A stretch of DNA of 64,000 nt from Sulfitobacter sp. CW3 (GTDB taxonomy: Bacteria > Pseudomonadota > Alphaproteobacteria > Rhodobacterales > Rhodobacteraceae). The notes below the pieces were generated by a model. The model had not been told where the DNA came from, searched no databases, and saw nothing but the letters and a program-made list of their open reading frames with translations. Each line of letters starts with the position of its first letter. The first letter of the stretch is position 1. Made by a program: the position numbers and the translations under genes. This document shows, one piece after another, positions 43,416 to 52,661 of this stretch. The DNA lies in the NCBI RefSeq assembly GCF_019392245.1, contig NZ_JAHXRL010000003.1, forward strand, positions 62,001 through 126,000, written 5' to 3'.

Positions 43416-44317
43416 TGCGGCCCGATATTCAGGGGCATCTGGCAATGCTCACTTTTTCGGCCCTCGTGGCGGGGTCGTTTTCGTTGGGGTCGATGTCGGC
43501 GAACATGATCTCGCCTGCGGCTTTGAATGCGGCGCGGTTTGTTATTGCTGGCGTCGTGATTGCAGTCGCTGTTGCCGCGACAACAGGGATCACGCGCGAA
43601 GCTACCCGGGCACCGTGGCGCTATGTGGTTTTGGGCGGGTTGTTCGCGATCTATTTTGTGCTGATGTTCGAGGGCTTGAAAACCGCGCGACCTGTCAGCG
43701 CTGCGGCAGTTTTCACGCTGACGCCTGTCATCGCCGCGGGGTTCGGCTGGCTTTTGCTACGGCAAAGAACCACGCTGCGGATGGCATTTGCCCTTGCGAT
43801 CGGGGCCGCCGGGGCGCTGTGGGTGATTTTCAGGGCAGACCTGGCCGCCCTGCAACGTTTCGAGGTAGGCCGCGGCGAGGCTGTGTATTTCATCGGCTGT
43901 GTCAGCCATGCGCTTTACACGCCGATGGTGCGCAAGTTGAACAGGGGGGAGCCCGCCGTGGTGTTCACGCTGGGGACGCTCATTGGGGGCGGTACGCTGT
44001 TGTTTATTTACGGGTGGCGGGATGTGTTGGGGACGGACTGGCTGGCGCTGCCACCTATCGTCTGGATCACGATCCTTTACGTCTCGGTGGCGGCGTCTTC
44101 GGCCACTTTTGTACTGCTTCAATTTGCGTCGCTGCGGCTGCCCTCGGCCAAGGTTATGGCGTACACGTATTTGACGCCAAGCTGGGTGATACTGTGGGAG
44201 ATCGCGTTGGGTAATGGTGCGCCATCGCCGATTGTGTTGGGGGGCGTGTCCCTGACCATTCTGGCGCTGTACCTGCTGCTGCGAAATGATCAGGATGCCA
44301 GTAACCATGGTAAATAA
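43415..44317 (+). CDS. EamA/DMT-family transporter
   Basis: A 300-residue inner-membrane protein with about ten helices in two EamA repeats. Coupled to the LysR gene by TAATG. Possibly an exporter under that regulator's control; substrate unknown. FEGLKTARPVSAAAVFTLTPVIAAGFGWLLL is typical of the first repeat. Confidence 0.9.
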   Translation: MRPDIQGHLAMLTFSALVAGSFSLGSMSANMISPAALNAARFVIAGVVIAVAVAATTGITREATRAPWRYVVLGGLFAIYFVLMFEGLKTARPVSAAAVFTLTPVIAAGFGWLLLRQRTTLRMAFALAIGAAGALWVIFRADLAALQRFEVGRGEAVYFIGCVSHALYTPMVRKLNRGEPAVVFTLGTLIGGGTLLFIYGWRDVLGTDWLALPPIVWITILYVSVAASSATFVLLQFASLRLPSAKVMAYTYLTPSWVILWEIALGNGAPSPIVLGGVSLTILALYLLLRNDQDASNHGK

Positions 44318-44390
44318 AAAAATAATATTTCGGAACCAACCGCGTCTAGGCGGCGTTTAGATCACGGAAAGTTCATAAAGGAATCGTTAC

Positions 44391-44468
44391 ATGCGTAGCA
44401 TTATTTATCTAATTGGTCTGGTCGTAGTTGTTCTTGCCATCTTGCGTTTTGCGTTCGGCATTATCTAA
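44391..44468 (+). CDS. 25-residue membrane peptide
   Basis: ATG at 44391 to TAA at 44468, with AAAGGA about seven bases upstream. The product is one hydrophobic helix, MRSIIYLIGLVVVVLAILRF, then a five-residue tail. Very short proteins of this pattern are, to my knowledge, widespread in alphaproteobacteria. It is followed by a GGCTCTT / AAGAGCC stem, which supports a separate small transcript. No known function. Confidence 0.6.
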   Translation: MRSIIYLIGLVVVVLAILRFAFGII

Positions 44469-44481
44469 CTACATCAAGCAT

Positions 44482-44516
44482 GGCTCTTTCGTGTAATACC
44501 TCGTCATGGAAGAGCC
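44482..44516. terminator. stem-loop after the 25-residue peptide gene
   Basis: GGCTCTT / AAGAGCC arms around 21 bases, between the small plus-strand gene and the converging ArsR gene. Weak terminator candidate for either side. Confidence 0.4.
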
Positions 44517-44523
44517 AGCAAAA

Positions 44524-44880
44524 CTACTCTTGCTCAACTGATCCAGCGTCTGACGATACCGATTTTATCTCCGCTGCCAGAAACTTTTCAAAATCATCCA
44601 GATTTACCGGGTCAAACTGACCAAACCCTTGCATCCACACCGATGGCGATTGCAGTGCAGAGGGTTCGAGTTTGCACCACTTAAGCCGCCCGCGCTTTTC
44701 CTGCGCGATCAGGCCCGCCCGTTCCAACACGATTAGATGTTTCGAAATCGCAGCAAGCGACATATCGAACGGTTCGGCAACGTCTGTGACGGCCATGTCA
44801 TCCTCTAGCAGCATCGACAAAATGGCCCGACGGGTCGGGTCAGCAAGGGCTGCGAATATTGCGTCTAGCTGGGCGGACAT
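44524..44880 (-). CDS. ArsR-family regulator
   Basis: A 118-residue winged-helix protein: ALADPTRRAILSMLLEDD, then the recognition region MSLAAISKHLIVLERAGLI. It lacks the CxC metal site of classical ArsR. It belongs to the subgroup often paired with an AHSA1/SRPBCC protein gene, but no such partner is next to it. Target genes are not evident. Confidence 0.88.
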   Translation of the reverse strand: MSAQLDAIFAALADPTRRAILSMLLEDDMAVTDVAEPFDMSLAAISKHLIVLERAGLIAQEKRGRLKWCKLEPSALQSPSVWMQGFGQFDPVNLDDFEKFLAAEIKSVSSDAGSVEQE

Positions 44881-44946
44881 GGCACTGCTTTGTTATCGTT
44901 GGAGGGACGTGGATTATGCGTCAAATACTCATAACGGATCTGACCC

Positions 44947-44999
44947 TCAACCAAAAGGTTGAATAACAATCGCGCCCAATTCGGACCCGTTTGGGGCGC
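44947..44999. repeat. two hairpins in the ArsR-atpI gap
   Basis: TCAACC-AAAA-GGTTGA (44947-44962), then GCGCCCAA / TTGGGGCGC with one bulge (44972-44999). The 254-base gap otherwise holds the atp promoter. They might belong to a small RNA or leader; function unknown. Confidence 0.4.
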
Positions 45000-45075
45000 T
45001 TGACCTATGGATTTCCTCTGGTTGAGCTTCGCAAGTCTCAATAAAAACAATGACATACACAAAAACTCTATCCTG

Positions 45076-45104
45076 TTGACTCGGGTGGGCAGTAAAAGTA
45101 GCTA
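45076..45104 (+). promoter_or_regulatory. candidate promoter for the F0 operon
   Basis: TTGACT, 17 bases, TAGCTA, about 30 bases before the atpI start. Reasonable sigma70-type match and the right place; not proven. Confidence 0.4.
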
Positions 45105-45134
45105 AACATCAACACATCTACGGGGAGTTTTGGC

Positions 45135-45464
45135 GTGACCGATCCGGACCAACAGCAGCGATTAAAGCAGCTTGAGGCCAAGATCGCAGCGGCGAAACAA
45201 GCGCAAGCACCGAAACCCCGCGTTGATGAGCATTATTCTCAGGCATCGCTTGCCTGGCGGATGGTGATTGAACTTTGCGCCGGTCTTGGGATCGGTTTTG
45301 GCATCGGATACACGTTGGATTGGTTCTTTGGAACGCTCCCGGTATTCATGGTGCTGTTTGTAATGCTGGGCCTTGCGGCCGGGGTAAAGACGATGCTCCG
45401 CTCTGCGCAAGAAATCCAGGAAAAGAAGATGGCCGAAACGGTCGAAGAAGATAAAGGGCCCTGA
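45135..45464 (+). CDS. atpI: ATP synthase assembly protein AtpI
   Basis: A 109-residue protein with a coiled N-terminus ([20 protein letters not shown]) and two membrane helices. It assists c-ring assembly and perhaps Mg2+ uptake. Starts at GTG 45135, with GGGGAG eight bases upstream. First gene of the F0 operon; the next gene starts one base after its stop. Confidence 0.92.
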   Translation: MTDPDQQQRLKQLEAKIAAAKQAQAPKPRVDEHYSQASLAWRMVIELCAGLGIGFGIGYTLDWFFGTLPVFMVLFVMLGLAAGVKTMLRSAQEIQEKKMAETVEEDKGP

Positions 45465-45465
45465 C

Positions 45466-46224
45466 ATGGCGGCAGAAGCACACGGCGAAGAAGCGGGCGG
45501 CTTGGTTTTCCACCCGATGGATCAGTTCATCGTTAAGCCGTTCTTTGGCGATGGCGCTGTTTCTTGGTACACGATCACCAACGCAACTGTCTGGATGGCG
45601 CTGGCCGTTCTTGCTGTTTTTGCCTTGCTGGTTCTCGGCACATCCAAGCGTTCGGTAATTCCAACGCGGATGCAGTCGGTGGGCGAGCTTGCTTATGGCT
45701 TTATCTACAAGATGGTCGAAGACATCTGCGGTAAAGACGGGGTCAAGTATTTCCCCTACATCATGACTTTGTTCATGTTCATCGTCTTTTCGAACTTCCT
45801 TGGCCTGCTGCCAATGGCGTTCACGCCAACGTCGCACATCGCTGTCACTGCGATCATGGCTTTTGCAGTATTCTTTGCGGTCACCATTCTGGGCTTCGTC
45901 AAAAACGGCGCGTCTTTCTTGGGCTTGTTCTGGGTTTCCAGCGCACCGCTTGCGTTGCGCCCCATTCTGGCGCTGATCGAAGTTATCTCGTATTTCGTGC
46001 GCCCCGTCAGCCACTCCATTCGTTTGGCGGGTAACATGATGGCCGGTCACGCCGTGATCAAGGTTTTCGCAGGCTTCGCCGCGATTGCTGCCATCGCACC
46101 TTTGTCCATCGTCGCGATCACCGCGATGTATGGCCTCGAAATCCTGGTGTCCTTTATCCAGGCCTACGTGTTCACCATTCTGACGTGTGTCTATCTGAAA
46201 GACGCGCTTCATCCGCATCACTAA
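45466..46224 (+). CDS. atpB: ATP synthase F0 subunit a
   Basis: Stator channel subunit of 252 residues with about six helices. [18 protein letters not shown] contains the essential Arg that releases protons from the c-ring. Directly after atpI. F1 genes are absent here, as usual in alphaproteobacteria, where F0 and F1 are at separate loci. Confidence 0.97.
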   Translation: MAAEAHGEEAGGLVFHPMDQFIVKPFFGDGAVSWYTITNATVWMALAVLAVFALLVLGTSKRSVIPTRMQSVGELAYGFIYKMVEDICGKDGVKYFPYIMTLFMFIVFSNFLGLLPMAFTPTSHIAVTAIMAFAVFFAVTILGFVKNGASFLGLFWVSSAPLALRPILALIEVISYFVRPVSHSIRLAGNMMAGHAVIKVFAGFAAIAAIAPLSIVAITAMYGLEILVSFIQAYVFTILTCVYLKDALHPHH

Positions 46225-46291
46225 CAACGGGCGTGGGTCATTCTGACCTGCCCCACTTCATCACCTCAATTCCATCGTAAGGAGAATTCTC

Positions 46292-46528
46292 ATGGAAGGC
46301 GATATCGTACAAATGGGCGCATACATTGGCGCGGGTCTGGCATGCATGGGCATGGGCGGCGCGGCAGTCGGTGTGGGCAACGTTGCAGGCAACTACCTTG
46401 CCGGCGCACTGCGCAACCCTTCGGCAGCTGCTGGTCAGACTGCAACACTGTTCATCGGCATCGCGTTTGCAGAAGCCCTGGGGATCTTCTCGTTCCTCGT
46501 TGCTCTGCTGTTGATGTTCGCCGTTTAA
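46292..46528 (+). CDS. atpE: ATP synthase F0 subunit c
   Basis: A 78-residue hairpin of two helices that forms the rotor ring. Glu61, in [15 protein letters not shown], is the proton site, and no Na+-binding motif is seen. The polar loop ARNPS-like [11 protein letters not shown] is normal. AAGGAG precedes the ATG. A 10-bp hairpin follows the gene, suiting its need for many copies. Confidence 0.97.
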   Translation: MEGDIVQMGAYIGAGLACMGMGGAAVGVGNVAGNYLAGALRNPSAAAGQTATLFIGIAFAEALGIFSFLVALLLMFAV

Positions 46529-46556
46529 GCGTCAGACTGACACTTCCTTACGCTTC

Positions 46557-46582
46557 GGGCAGCGCGTTACGGCGCGCTGCCC
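46557..46582 (+). terminator. intercistronic hairpin after atpE
   Basis: GGGCAGCGCG-TTACGG-CGCGCTGCCC, perfect ten-base arms, 28 bases after atpE and 32 before atpF'. No T-run; since atpF' follows on the same strand, partial termination or 3'-end protection of the atpE message is likely. Confidence 0.6.
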
Positions 46583-46614
46583 AAGGGATTTGAACGTTTT
46601 GACAGGAGGCCATA

Positions 46615-47166
46615 ATGGCAACTGAACCAATTGATATGGAAGTCGCTGGCATGTGTGTCAACGAATTCGGCGGTGCCATTGGCATGCCCCAACTTTGCGG
46701 CGAATGGTTCGGCAACCAGATCTTCTGGCTGGTCGTAGCGCTTGTTGCGATCTACTTCATTCTGTCCCGTATTGCGTTGCCACGTATTGGATCGGTTTTG
46801 GCTGAACGCCAGGGCACAATCACCAATGACATCGCTGCTGCCGAAGACCTGAAGGTCAAAGCAACAGAGGCAGAAGCCGCATATGACAAAGCGCTGATCG
46901 ATGCCCGCGCCGAGGCGCACCGCATCGTTGCAGCCGCAAAAGCAGATATTCAAGCTGATCTGAACAAGGCGATTGCGCAAGCAGACGTCGAGATTGCCGA
47001 GAAAGCTGCTGAATCCGAAAAAGCCATCTCTGAAATCCGCGCAAGCGCCATGCAAAACGTCGAAGAGGTGGCCAAAGACACCGCTCAGGCTATTGTGGCA
47101 GCCTTGGGTGGTTCCGCTGATGCGAAAACTGTTTCCGCGGCCGTCGAAGCCCGGATGAAAGGATAA
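46615..47166 (+). CDS. atpF': ATP synthase F0 subunit b'
   Basis: Peripheral stalk subunit of 183 residues: one membrane helix (about 35-55, [21 protein letters not shown]), then a long charged coiled coil rich in Ala, Glu and Lys. Pairs with the next gene as a b-b' heterodimer, as in photosynthetic bacteria and many alphaproteobacteria. Confidence 0.94.
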   Translation: MATEPIDMEVAGMCVNEFGGAIGMPQLCGEWFGNQIFWLVVALVAIYFILSRIALPRIGSVLAERQGTITNDIAAAEDLKVKATEAEAAYDKALIDARAEAHRIVAAAKADIQADLNKAIAQADVEIAEKAAESEKAISEIRASAMQNVEEVAKDTAQAIVAALGGSADAKTVSAAVEARMKG

Positions 47167-47169
47167 GCC

Positions 47170-47730
47170 ATGCGTTTGACTTTCTCAGCCTTGATTGCAG
47201 GCATGGTGGCATCACCAGCTTTCGCAGCAGGCGACGTTTTCTTTTCGCTGAAAAACACAGACTTCATCGTCTTGTTGGCGTTCATCTTGTTCGTCGGTGT
47301 TCTGTTCTATTTCAAAGTGCCTTCGCTGTTGTCGGGCATGCTCGACAAGCGCGCAGACGGGATCAAGTCCGAGCTGGACGAAGCCCGCGCCCTGCGTGAA
47401 GAAGCGCAGACACTGTTGGCCAGCTACGAGCGCAAGCAGCAAGAAGTCAAAGATCAAGCCGACCGGATTGTGACAGCTGCAAAAGCCGAAGCAACCGAGG
47501 CTGCGGATCAAGCGCGCGCCGATCTGGCGAAATCCATCGAACGCCGGTTGGCTGCTGCCGAAGAGCAAATCGGTTCGGCTCAGGCTGCTGCTGTTAAAGA
47601 AGTACGCGACCAGGCAATCGTGATTGCCGTTGCCGCTGCAAAGGATGTCATCGCCAAGAAGATGACCGCCGCAGAAGGCAATGCATTGATCGCAAGTGCA
47701 ATCGACGATGTAGATTCCAAGCTGCACTAA
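47170..47730 (+). CDS. atpF: ATP synthase F0 subunit b
   Basis: Peripheral stalk subunit of 186 residues. It has an N-terminal hydrophobic, possibly cleaved leader (MRLTFSALIAGMVASPAFAA), a second helix (FIVLLAFILFVGVLFYFKVPSLL) and a coiled coil to the end. Three bases after atpF'. Last gene of the F0 operon. Confidence 0.95.
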   Translation: MRLTFSALIAGMVASPAFAAGDVFFSLKNTDFIVLLAFILFVGVLFYFKVPSLLSGMLDKRADGIKSELDEARALREEAQTLLASYERKQQEVKDQADRIVTAAKAEATEAADQARADLAKSIERRLAAAEEQIGSAQAAAVKEVRDQAIVIAVAAAKDVIAKKMTAAEGNALIASAIDDVDSKLH

Positions 47731-47747
47731 GCTTACCAAACTTCACG

Positions 47748-47777
47748 AAAGGCCTCGGATCATCTCCGGTGCCTTTT
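47748..47777. terminator. bidirectional terminator after the F0 operon
   Basis: AAAGGC / GCCTTTT arms with inner CGGA / TCCG pairing, between atpF and the converging FadR-type gene. Confidence 0.7.
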
Positions 47778-47782
47778 ATCGG

Positions 47783-48553
47783 TCAGTCTTGTTGCGTCTC
47801 ATGCTGCAATCGTTGATGCGCAACAACTTCGTTGCGCTCAGCCCGTTGCTGGTCACGCAGGGCGTTCTCGACGTAATTCAGATGTGCTTCGACCGCTGAA
47901 CGCGCGGCAGCCGGATCGCGGGCTTGTAATGCGTCGTTGATGGCGCGGTGCTGGTCCAACAGGGCCGACCGGGTGGTTCGTTGTTTGAACATCACTTGGC
48001 GATTATAGAACACGCCGCCTTGCAGCAGATCGTACATCGACCGCATCATATGCAGCATTACCACGTTATGGCTCGCTTCGATGATCGCCATATGGAACTG
48101 CGCATCCAGCTGTGCTTCGTCCTCGGTCGTGCGCGTCTCTTGGGCGGCTTCCATTTTGCGAAAAGTGGTATCGACAACCTTCAGGTCCGTGTCCGAGGCC
48201 AAGCGCGCGGCGCGCTCTGCGGCAAGTCCCTCCATATCGCGGCGGAAGGAAAGATAGTCGAACACGGCCTCGTCGTGACGGGCGAAAAGTTCGATAAGCG
48301 GCGGGGAAAAGGCCCCCCCCAGCACATCAGCCACATAGACACCGGCACCCGGTTTTGCGATCAGCAGGCCCGACTTTTCCAGCCGTGCAATCGCATCGCG
48401 CAGTGACGGGCGGGACACATCAAGCCGCTTGGCCAGTTCACGTTCCGCCGGCAAGCGTTCGCCGGGGCGAAGGATGCCACGCAAGATCAGCTGCTCGACC
48501 TGTCGAACGACTGCTTGCGATAGCTTTTCGGACGAGACGGGTTGAAATGGCAT
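47783..48553 (-). CDS. FadR/GntR-family regulator
   Basis: A 256-residue GntR regulator of the FadR subfamily (PdhR/LldR-like): HTH with LPAERELAKRLDVSRPSLRDAIARLEKSGL and an all-helical FCD domain with metal-binding His. The start at 48553 (MPFQPVSSEKL) is preferred over one eight codons upstream. A 17-base dyad at 48572-48588 fits an autoregulatory operator. Its targets, perhaps lactate or glycolate genes, are not here. Confidence 0.88.
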   Translation of the reverse strand: MPFQPVSSEKLSQAVVRQVEQLILRGILRPGERLPAERELAKRLDVSRPSLRDAIARLEKSGLLIAKPGAGVYVADVLGGAFSPPLIELFARHDEAVFDYLSFRRDMEGLAAERAARLASDTDLKVVDTTFRKMEAAQETRTTEDEAQLDAQFHMAIIEASHNVVMLHMMRSMYDLLQGGVFYNRQVMFKQRTTRSALLDQHRAINDALQARDPAAARSAVEAHLNYVENALRDQQRAERNEVVAHQRLQHETQQD

Positions 48554-48571
48554 GAAACGATCCCTTGAATT

Positions 48572-48588
48572 GGTCAAATTATATGACC
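48572..48588. promoter_or_regulatory. operator dyad upstream of the FadR-type gene
   Basis: GGTCAAATTATATGACC: 14 of the 16 bases flanking the centre pair symmetrically. The GGTCA/TGACC half-sites suit FadR-subfamily regulators. 18 bases before the start. Confidence 0.6.
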
Positions 48589-48659
48589 GGCAGGGGGTGA
48601 CGACAATATCTTTGTCCGTGTTTCATGGGCTGTTAATCGCAGTGCCCTAACGATTGGGC

Positions 48660-49067
48660 ATGAAAAACCTATATTTGCTCGTTCTCATGCTCCTTAGTCT
48701 ATCCGCCTGCAACACAGCAGGTCCGCATTTCAGGGGGCTGACCGCGACCCGGATCGAAGTTGACGGTTCGGTGTTTGATGTGCGGACGCGGGGCAATCTG
48801 GCCGAAGCGATGCGGATCAATCCGGAATACGCGCCCCGCTTTGGCCCAATCAGGGATCGCGCTGCCTTTGCGATGTCTGTTGTCAGCGGGTGTGACGTGA
48901 CCGATGTTTTAGGGGATCAGGCATTGGCCACAGGTGTTCTGGCGTGCCCGCCGCCATTGACGGGCAATACGATGGTTACGCCCATAGGGTGCCGTTTGAC
49001 GATGAAACAACCGGCAAGAATACATGATCCGCCGTTTCGCAATCTTTCGTGCAATTCCGCGCCATAG
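48660..49067 (+). CDS. putative lipoprotein of unknown function
   Basis: A 135-residue protein with a lipoprotein signal; lipobox LSAC gives Cys17. The mature part is small and beta-like (RIEVDGSVFDVRTRGNLAEAMRINPEYAPR) with three further Cys. No family recognised. It precedes smc by about 117 bases on the same strand; a functional link is not evident. Confidence 0.65.
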   Translation: MKNLYLLVLMLLSLSACNTAGPHFRGLTATRIEVDGSVFDVRTRGNLAEAMRINPEYAPRFGPIRDRAAFAMSVVSGCDVTDVLGDQALATGVLACPPPLTGNTMVTPIGCRLTMKQPARIHDPPFRNLSCNSAP

Positions 49068-49184
49068 CTCAATATCTTGTGGATAAGCGGCGGCCCGCCT
49101 CTTTCCCTAGCGTCTTTAGATTGACAGCACGCGATGCATCACGCCTACTTGCATGCATCTTGGGAATCAGACCAGTGAGGGCAA

Positions 49185-52100
49185 TTGCGGTTTTCCAAAC
49201 TCAGACTGACGGGGTTCAAAAGCTTTGTTGATCCAACTGACCTGATCATCGCGGATGGTCTGACAGGTGTGGTCGGCCCCAATGGCTGTGGTAAATCGAA
49301 CCTGCTCGAGGCGCTGCGTTGGGTGATGGGTGAAAACCGCCCTACCGCAATGCGCGGCGGGGGTATGGAGGATGTCATTTTCGCCGGGGCATCGACCCGT
49401 CCGGCGCGTAATTTTGCCGAAGTCGCTTTGCATATCGATAACACCGAACGGCTGGCCCCCGCTGGTTTCAACGACGCGGATCAGATCGAAATCGTGCGCC
49501 GCATCACGCGTGACGTTGGCAGTGCCTATAAGGCGGCAGGTAAAGATGTGCGCGCCCGTGACGTGCAGATGTTGTTTGCCGATGCATCCACCGGCGCACA
49601 TTCCCCCGCGTTGGTCCGGCAAGGGCAGATTTCCGAACTGATCAACGCAAAGCCCAAGAACCGCCGCCGCATTCTGGAAGAGGCGGCAGGGATTTCCGGC
49701 CTATACGCACGGCGCCACGAGGCAGAGCTGAAACTGAACGGCGCAGAGGCAAACCTTGCCCGTGTGGATGATGTTATTGAACAGCTTGCGGCACAATTGG
49801 CACAACTCGCACGGCAAGCACGGCAAGCGGCGCGTTACCGTGAGATCGGCAATGATCTTCGCAAATCCGAGGGGATGTTATTATATCGTCGTTGGCGCGA
49901 AGCGGATGACGCACGTGCTGCTGCCGCCGACGAACTGCGTACCCGCGTGACAGAGGCCGCGCAGGCCGAAGGGGCGGTGCGTCAAGCCGCCAAAGCGCGC
50001 CAGATCGCCGAAGACGCATTGCCACCACTGCGTGAAGAGGATGCGATTGCCGCCGCCGTCGTTCAGCGGCTTGGGGTTCAACGTGACACGCTTGCCGATC
50101 AAGAAGCCCGCGCGCAGGAAACCATCGACGCTTTGAGCAAACGCATTGCGCAATTGACCCGCGATATCGAACGCGAAGCAGGGTTGAACCGCGACGCGGG
50201 GGAAACCATTGAGCGGCTTGAATGGGAAGCAAAAGAGCTTGAAAAAGCCGGGGCTGGCCATGGTGCCGCCTTGGAAGCTGCCGCCGAGCTGGCCCGCGAG
50301 GCTGCATCGGTTTTGCAAACACACGAAGCGTCGCTATCGCAAATGACCGAGGACGTTGCCCGCCTTGCGGCGCGGCACGGATCGGCTGAACGCCTGCTGG
50401 GCGACAGCCGCAAAACATTGACCAAGTCAGAGAGCGAGGCTGAAAAAGCCCGCGACGCAGTGGCACAAAGCAAAGCTGCCTTGGTGAAAGCTGCGGCTGA
50501 TTTTGATGCCGCCACAAAAGCCGAGGCCGCTGCCGCGCAACAGGCTGCGGATGCGGAGACCGCCCTGAACGAAGCGGAAGAGGTACGCGCACTGACACAA
50601 AGCCGCGAAGCCGAGGCCCGCGCCGAGCGGTCCGAAGCCGAAGGCGAAATGAATGCCCTGCGCGCCGAAGCGGGCGCACTGGCCAAGCTGGTGGAGCGCG
50701 ATACTGCTGAAGGCGGCCAAATTCTAGACCGTTTGCAAGTCGAACACGGGTTCGAAAAGGCGCTTGGTGCGGCATTGGCTGACGATCTTCGCGCGCCTCA
50801 GGTGGACGAGGACGGCCCGTCGGGCTGGGCCGTACTGCCGGCATATGACGTCGTGCAACCGTTGCCGGACGGGGTAACTGCCCTTACGGCGCATGTGTCT
50901 TTGCCCGATGTTTTGGCCCGCAGGATGAGCCAGATCGGGCTTGTCGAGGCGGATGAGGGGCCGCGGCTTCAGGCGGCTTTGCGGCCGGGGCAGCGGTTGG
51001 TGTCACCCGAGGGTGATCTGTGGCGGTGGGATGGTTTTCGGGCTTGGGCCGAGGATGCCCCATCGGCGGCGGCACTTCGATTGCAGCAAATTAACCGATT
51101 GGAAGTGCTGAAGCAGTCGCTTGAGCAAGCCAGCCAGCGGGCAGATGGCGCGCGGGATGCCCATGAAGCGCTGCAACAAACGTTGGTTGCACAAACCCAA
51201 GCGGACAAGTTGGCCCGCGATGCCCGCCGCGACGCAGATCGTGCGGTTGCTGATGCGGGCCGCGCGCTGAGCCGGGCGGAGGCAGATCGCAACCTTGCTG
51301 AGGGGCGGCTGGAAAGCCTTGGGCTCGCGGTTTCGCGCCACGAGGAAGAAGCGATGGTGGCCCGCCAATCCGTGATCGAGGCGGAGCGTGCCTTGGCCGA
51401 GCTTGATGATGTGGCAGAGGCTCGCGAAGGGGTCGAGACGTTGCGCATGACGGTGGAGGGCGCGCGTATCGCGATGATGTCGCGCCGGTCCGCACATGAT
51501 GAACTGCGCCGCGAGGGCGACGCGCGACTAAAGCGCGCGCAAGAAGTGACCAAGGAATTAAGCGGTTGGCGTCACCGTCTGGACACGGCTGAAAAACGCA
51601 GTGCCGAGCTGGTGGAACGTAAAACCGCATCAGAGGCAGAGTTGAAGGACGCCAGTGCCGCACCCGCCGAAATTGCTGCCAAACGGGATGAGTTAACGCA
51701 GGCGATTACCCGAGCAGATGCCCGCAAGGCGGAGGCCGCGGATCGTTTGTCTGTGGCAGAGGGCGGTTTGCGCGAGGCCACTGTCGCGGAGCGGGATGCA
51801 GAGCGGCTGGCATCAGAGGCGCGCGAAGCACGTGCCCGGTCCGAAGCACGCGCCGACGCGGCGAAAGAAACTGTTGCCTATGCCGCAGAACGTATTGCCG
51901 AAGATCAGCAAATGACGCCAAATCAGCTGCTGGTATCGCTGGATGTTGATCCTGACAAAATGCCGGCCTCTGATGTTCTCGAGGCTGATGTGAACCGCCT
52001 AAAGCGCCAACGCGAGGCGCTCGGCGCGGTGAATTTGCGCGCCGAAGAGGACGCCCGGGAGGTTCAGGAAGAACACGATAATTTAGCCACCGAGAAAGAA

Positions 52101-52640
52101 GACCTGACCGAGGCGATCAAGACCCTGCGCAGTGGCATATCAAGTCTGAACCGTGAGGGACGCGAACGGCTTTTGACGGCGTTTGAGCAGGTGAACAGCA
52201 ACTTTACCATGCTGTTCCGGCATCTGTTCAACGGTGGCGAAGCGAATTTGGTCATGGTTGAATCCGACGACCCACTGGAAGCCGGGCTTGAGATTATGTG
52301 CCAGCCGCCGGGCAAAAAACTCAGCACGCTGAGCCTGCTGTCTGGGGGGGAGCAAACGCTCACCGCGATGGCGTTGATCTTTGCGGTGTTCCTGGCCAAC
52401 CCAGCCCCGATCTGTGTGCTGGACGAAGTCGACGCGCCGCTGGATGACGCCAATGTAACGCGGTTCTGCGACCTTTTGGATGAAATGTGCCGCCAGACCA
52501 ACACGCGGTTTTTGATCATCACCCACCACGCCGTCACCATGGCGCGGATGGACCGGCTGTTTGGCGTTACCATGGCCGAACAGGGCGTCAGCCAACTGGT
52601 GTCAGTTGATCTGAAAAAGGCTGAAACACTCGTCGCTTAA
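49185..52640 (+). CDS. smc: chromosome segregation ATPase SMC
   Basis: Condensin core that compacts and resolves the chromosome with ScpA/ScpB. It has 1151 residues from a TTG start (MRFSKLRLTGFKSFVDPT, the universal SMC N-terminus; no ATG fits). Walker A GPNGCGKSN is at 31-39; long coiled coils rich in Ala, Arg and Glu flank a hinge near 500-640; the C-terminal head has LSGGEQTLTAMAL and Walker B ICVLDEVDAPLDD. Length is normal. Confidence 0.97.
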   Translation: MRFSKLRLTGFKSFVDPTDLIIADGLTGVVGPNGCGKSNLLEALRWVMGENRPTAMRGGGMEDVIFAGASTRPARNFAEVALHIDNTERLAPAGFNDADQIEIVRRITRDVGSAYKAAGKDVRARDVQMLFADASTGAHSPALVRQGQISELINAKPKNRRRILEEAAGISGLYARRHEAELKLNGAEANLARVDDVIEQLAAQLAQLARQARQAARYREIGNDLRKSEGMLLYRRWREADDARAAAADELRTRVTEAAQAEGAVRQAAKARQIAEDALPPLREEDAIAAAVVQRLGVQRDTLADQEARAQETIDALSKRIAQLTRDIEREAGLNRDAGETIERLEWEAKELEKAGAGHGAALEAAAELAREAASVLQTHEASLSQMTEDVARLAARHGSAERLLGDSRKTLTKSESEAEKARDAVAQSKAALVKAAADFDAATKAEAAAAQQAADAETALNEAEEVRALTQSREAEARAERSEAEGEMNALRAEAGALAKLVERDTAEGGQILDRLQVEHGFEKALGAALADDLRAPQVDEDGPSGWAVLPAYDVVQPLPDGVTALTAHVSLPDVLARRMSQIGLVEADEGPRLQAALRPGQRLVSPEGDLWRWDGFRAWAEDAPSAAALRLQQINRLEVLKQSLEQASQRADGARDAHEALQQTLVAQTQADKLARDARRDADRAVADAGRALSRAEADRNLAEGRLESLGLAVSRHEEEAMVARQSVIEAERALAELDDVAEAREGVETLRMTVEGARIAMMSRRSAHDELRREGDARLKRAQEVTKELSGWRHRLDTAEKRSAELVERKTASEAELKDASAAPAEIAAKRDELTQAITRADARKAEAADRLSVAEGGLREATVAERDAERLASEAREARARSEARADAAKETVAYAAERIAEDQQMTPNQLLVSLDVDPDKMPASDVLEADVNRLKRQREALGAVNLRAEEDAREVQEEHDNLATEKEDLTEAIKTLRSGISSLNREGRERLLTAFEQVNSNFTMLFRHLFNGGEANLVMVESDDPLEAGLEIMCQPPGKKLSTLSLLSGGEQTLTAMALIFAVFLANPAPICVLDEVDAPLDDANVTRFCDLLDEMCRQTNTRFLIITHHAVTMARMDRLFGVTMAEQGVSQLVSVDLKKAETLVA

Positions 52641-52661
52641 GAATGGCGCTCGCCGGTACCG

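Noticed and set aside
45346-46227. 293-codon minus-strand frame opposite atpI and atpB
   Set aside because: Polar, Gln/His/Asp-rich antisense of membrane protein codons; the sense genes are certain.
49774-50844. 356-codon minus-strand frame inside smc
   Set aside because: Arg/Pro-rich shadow of the high-GC SMC coiled coil; no ribosome site or domain.
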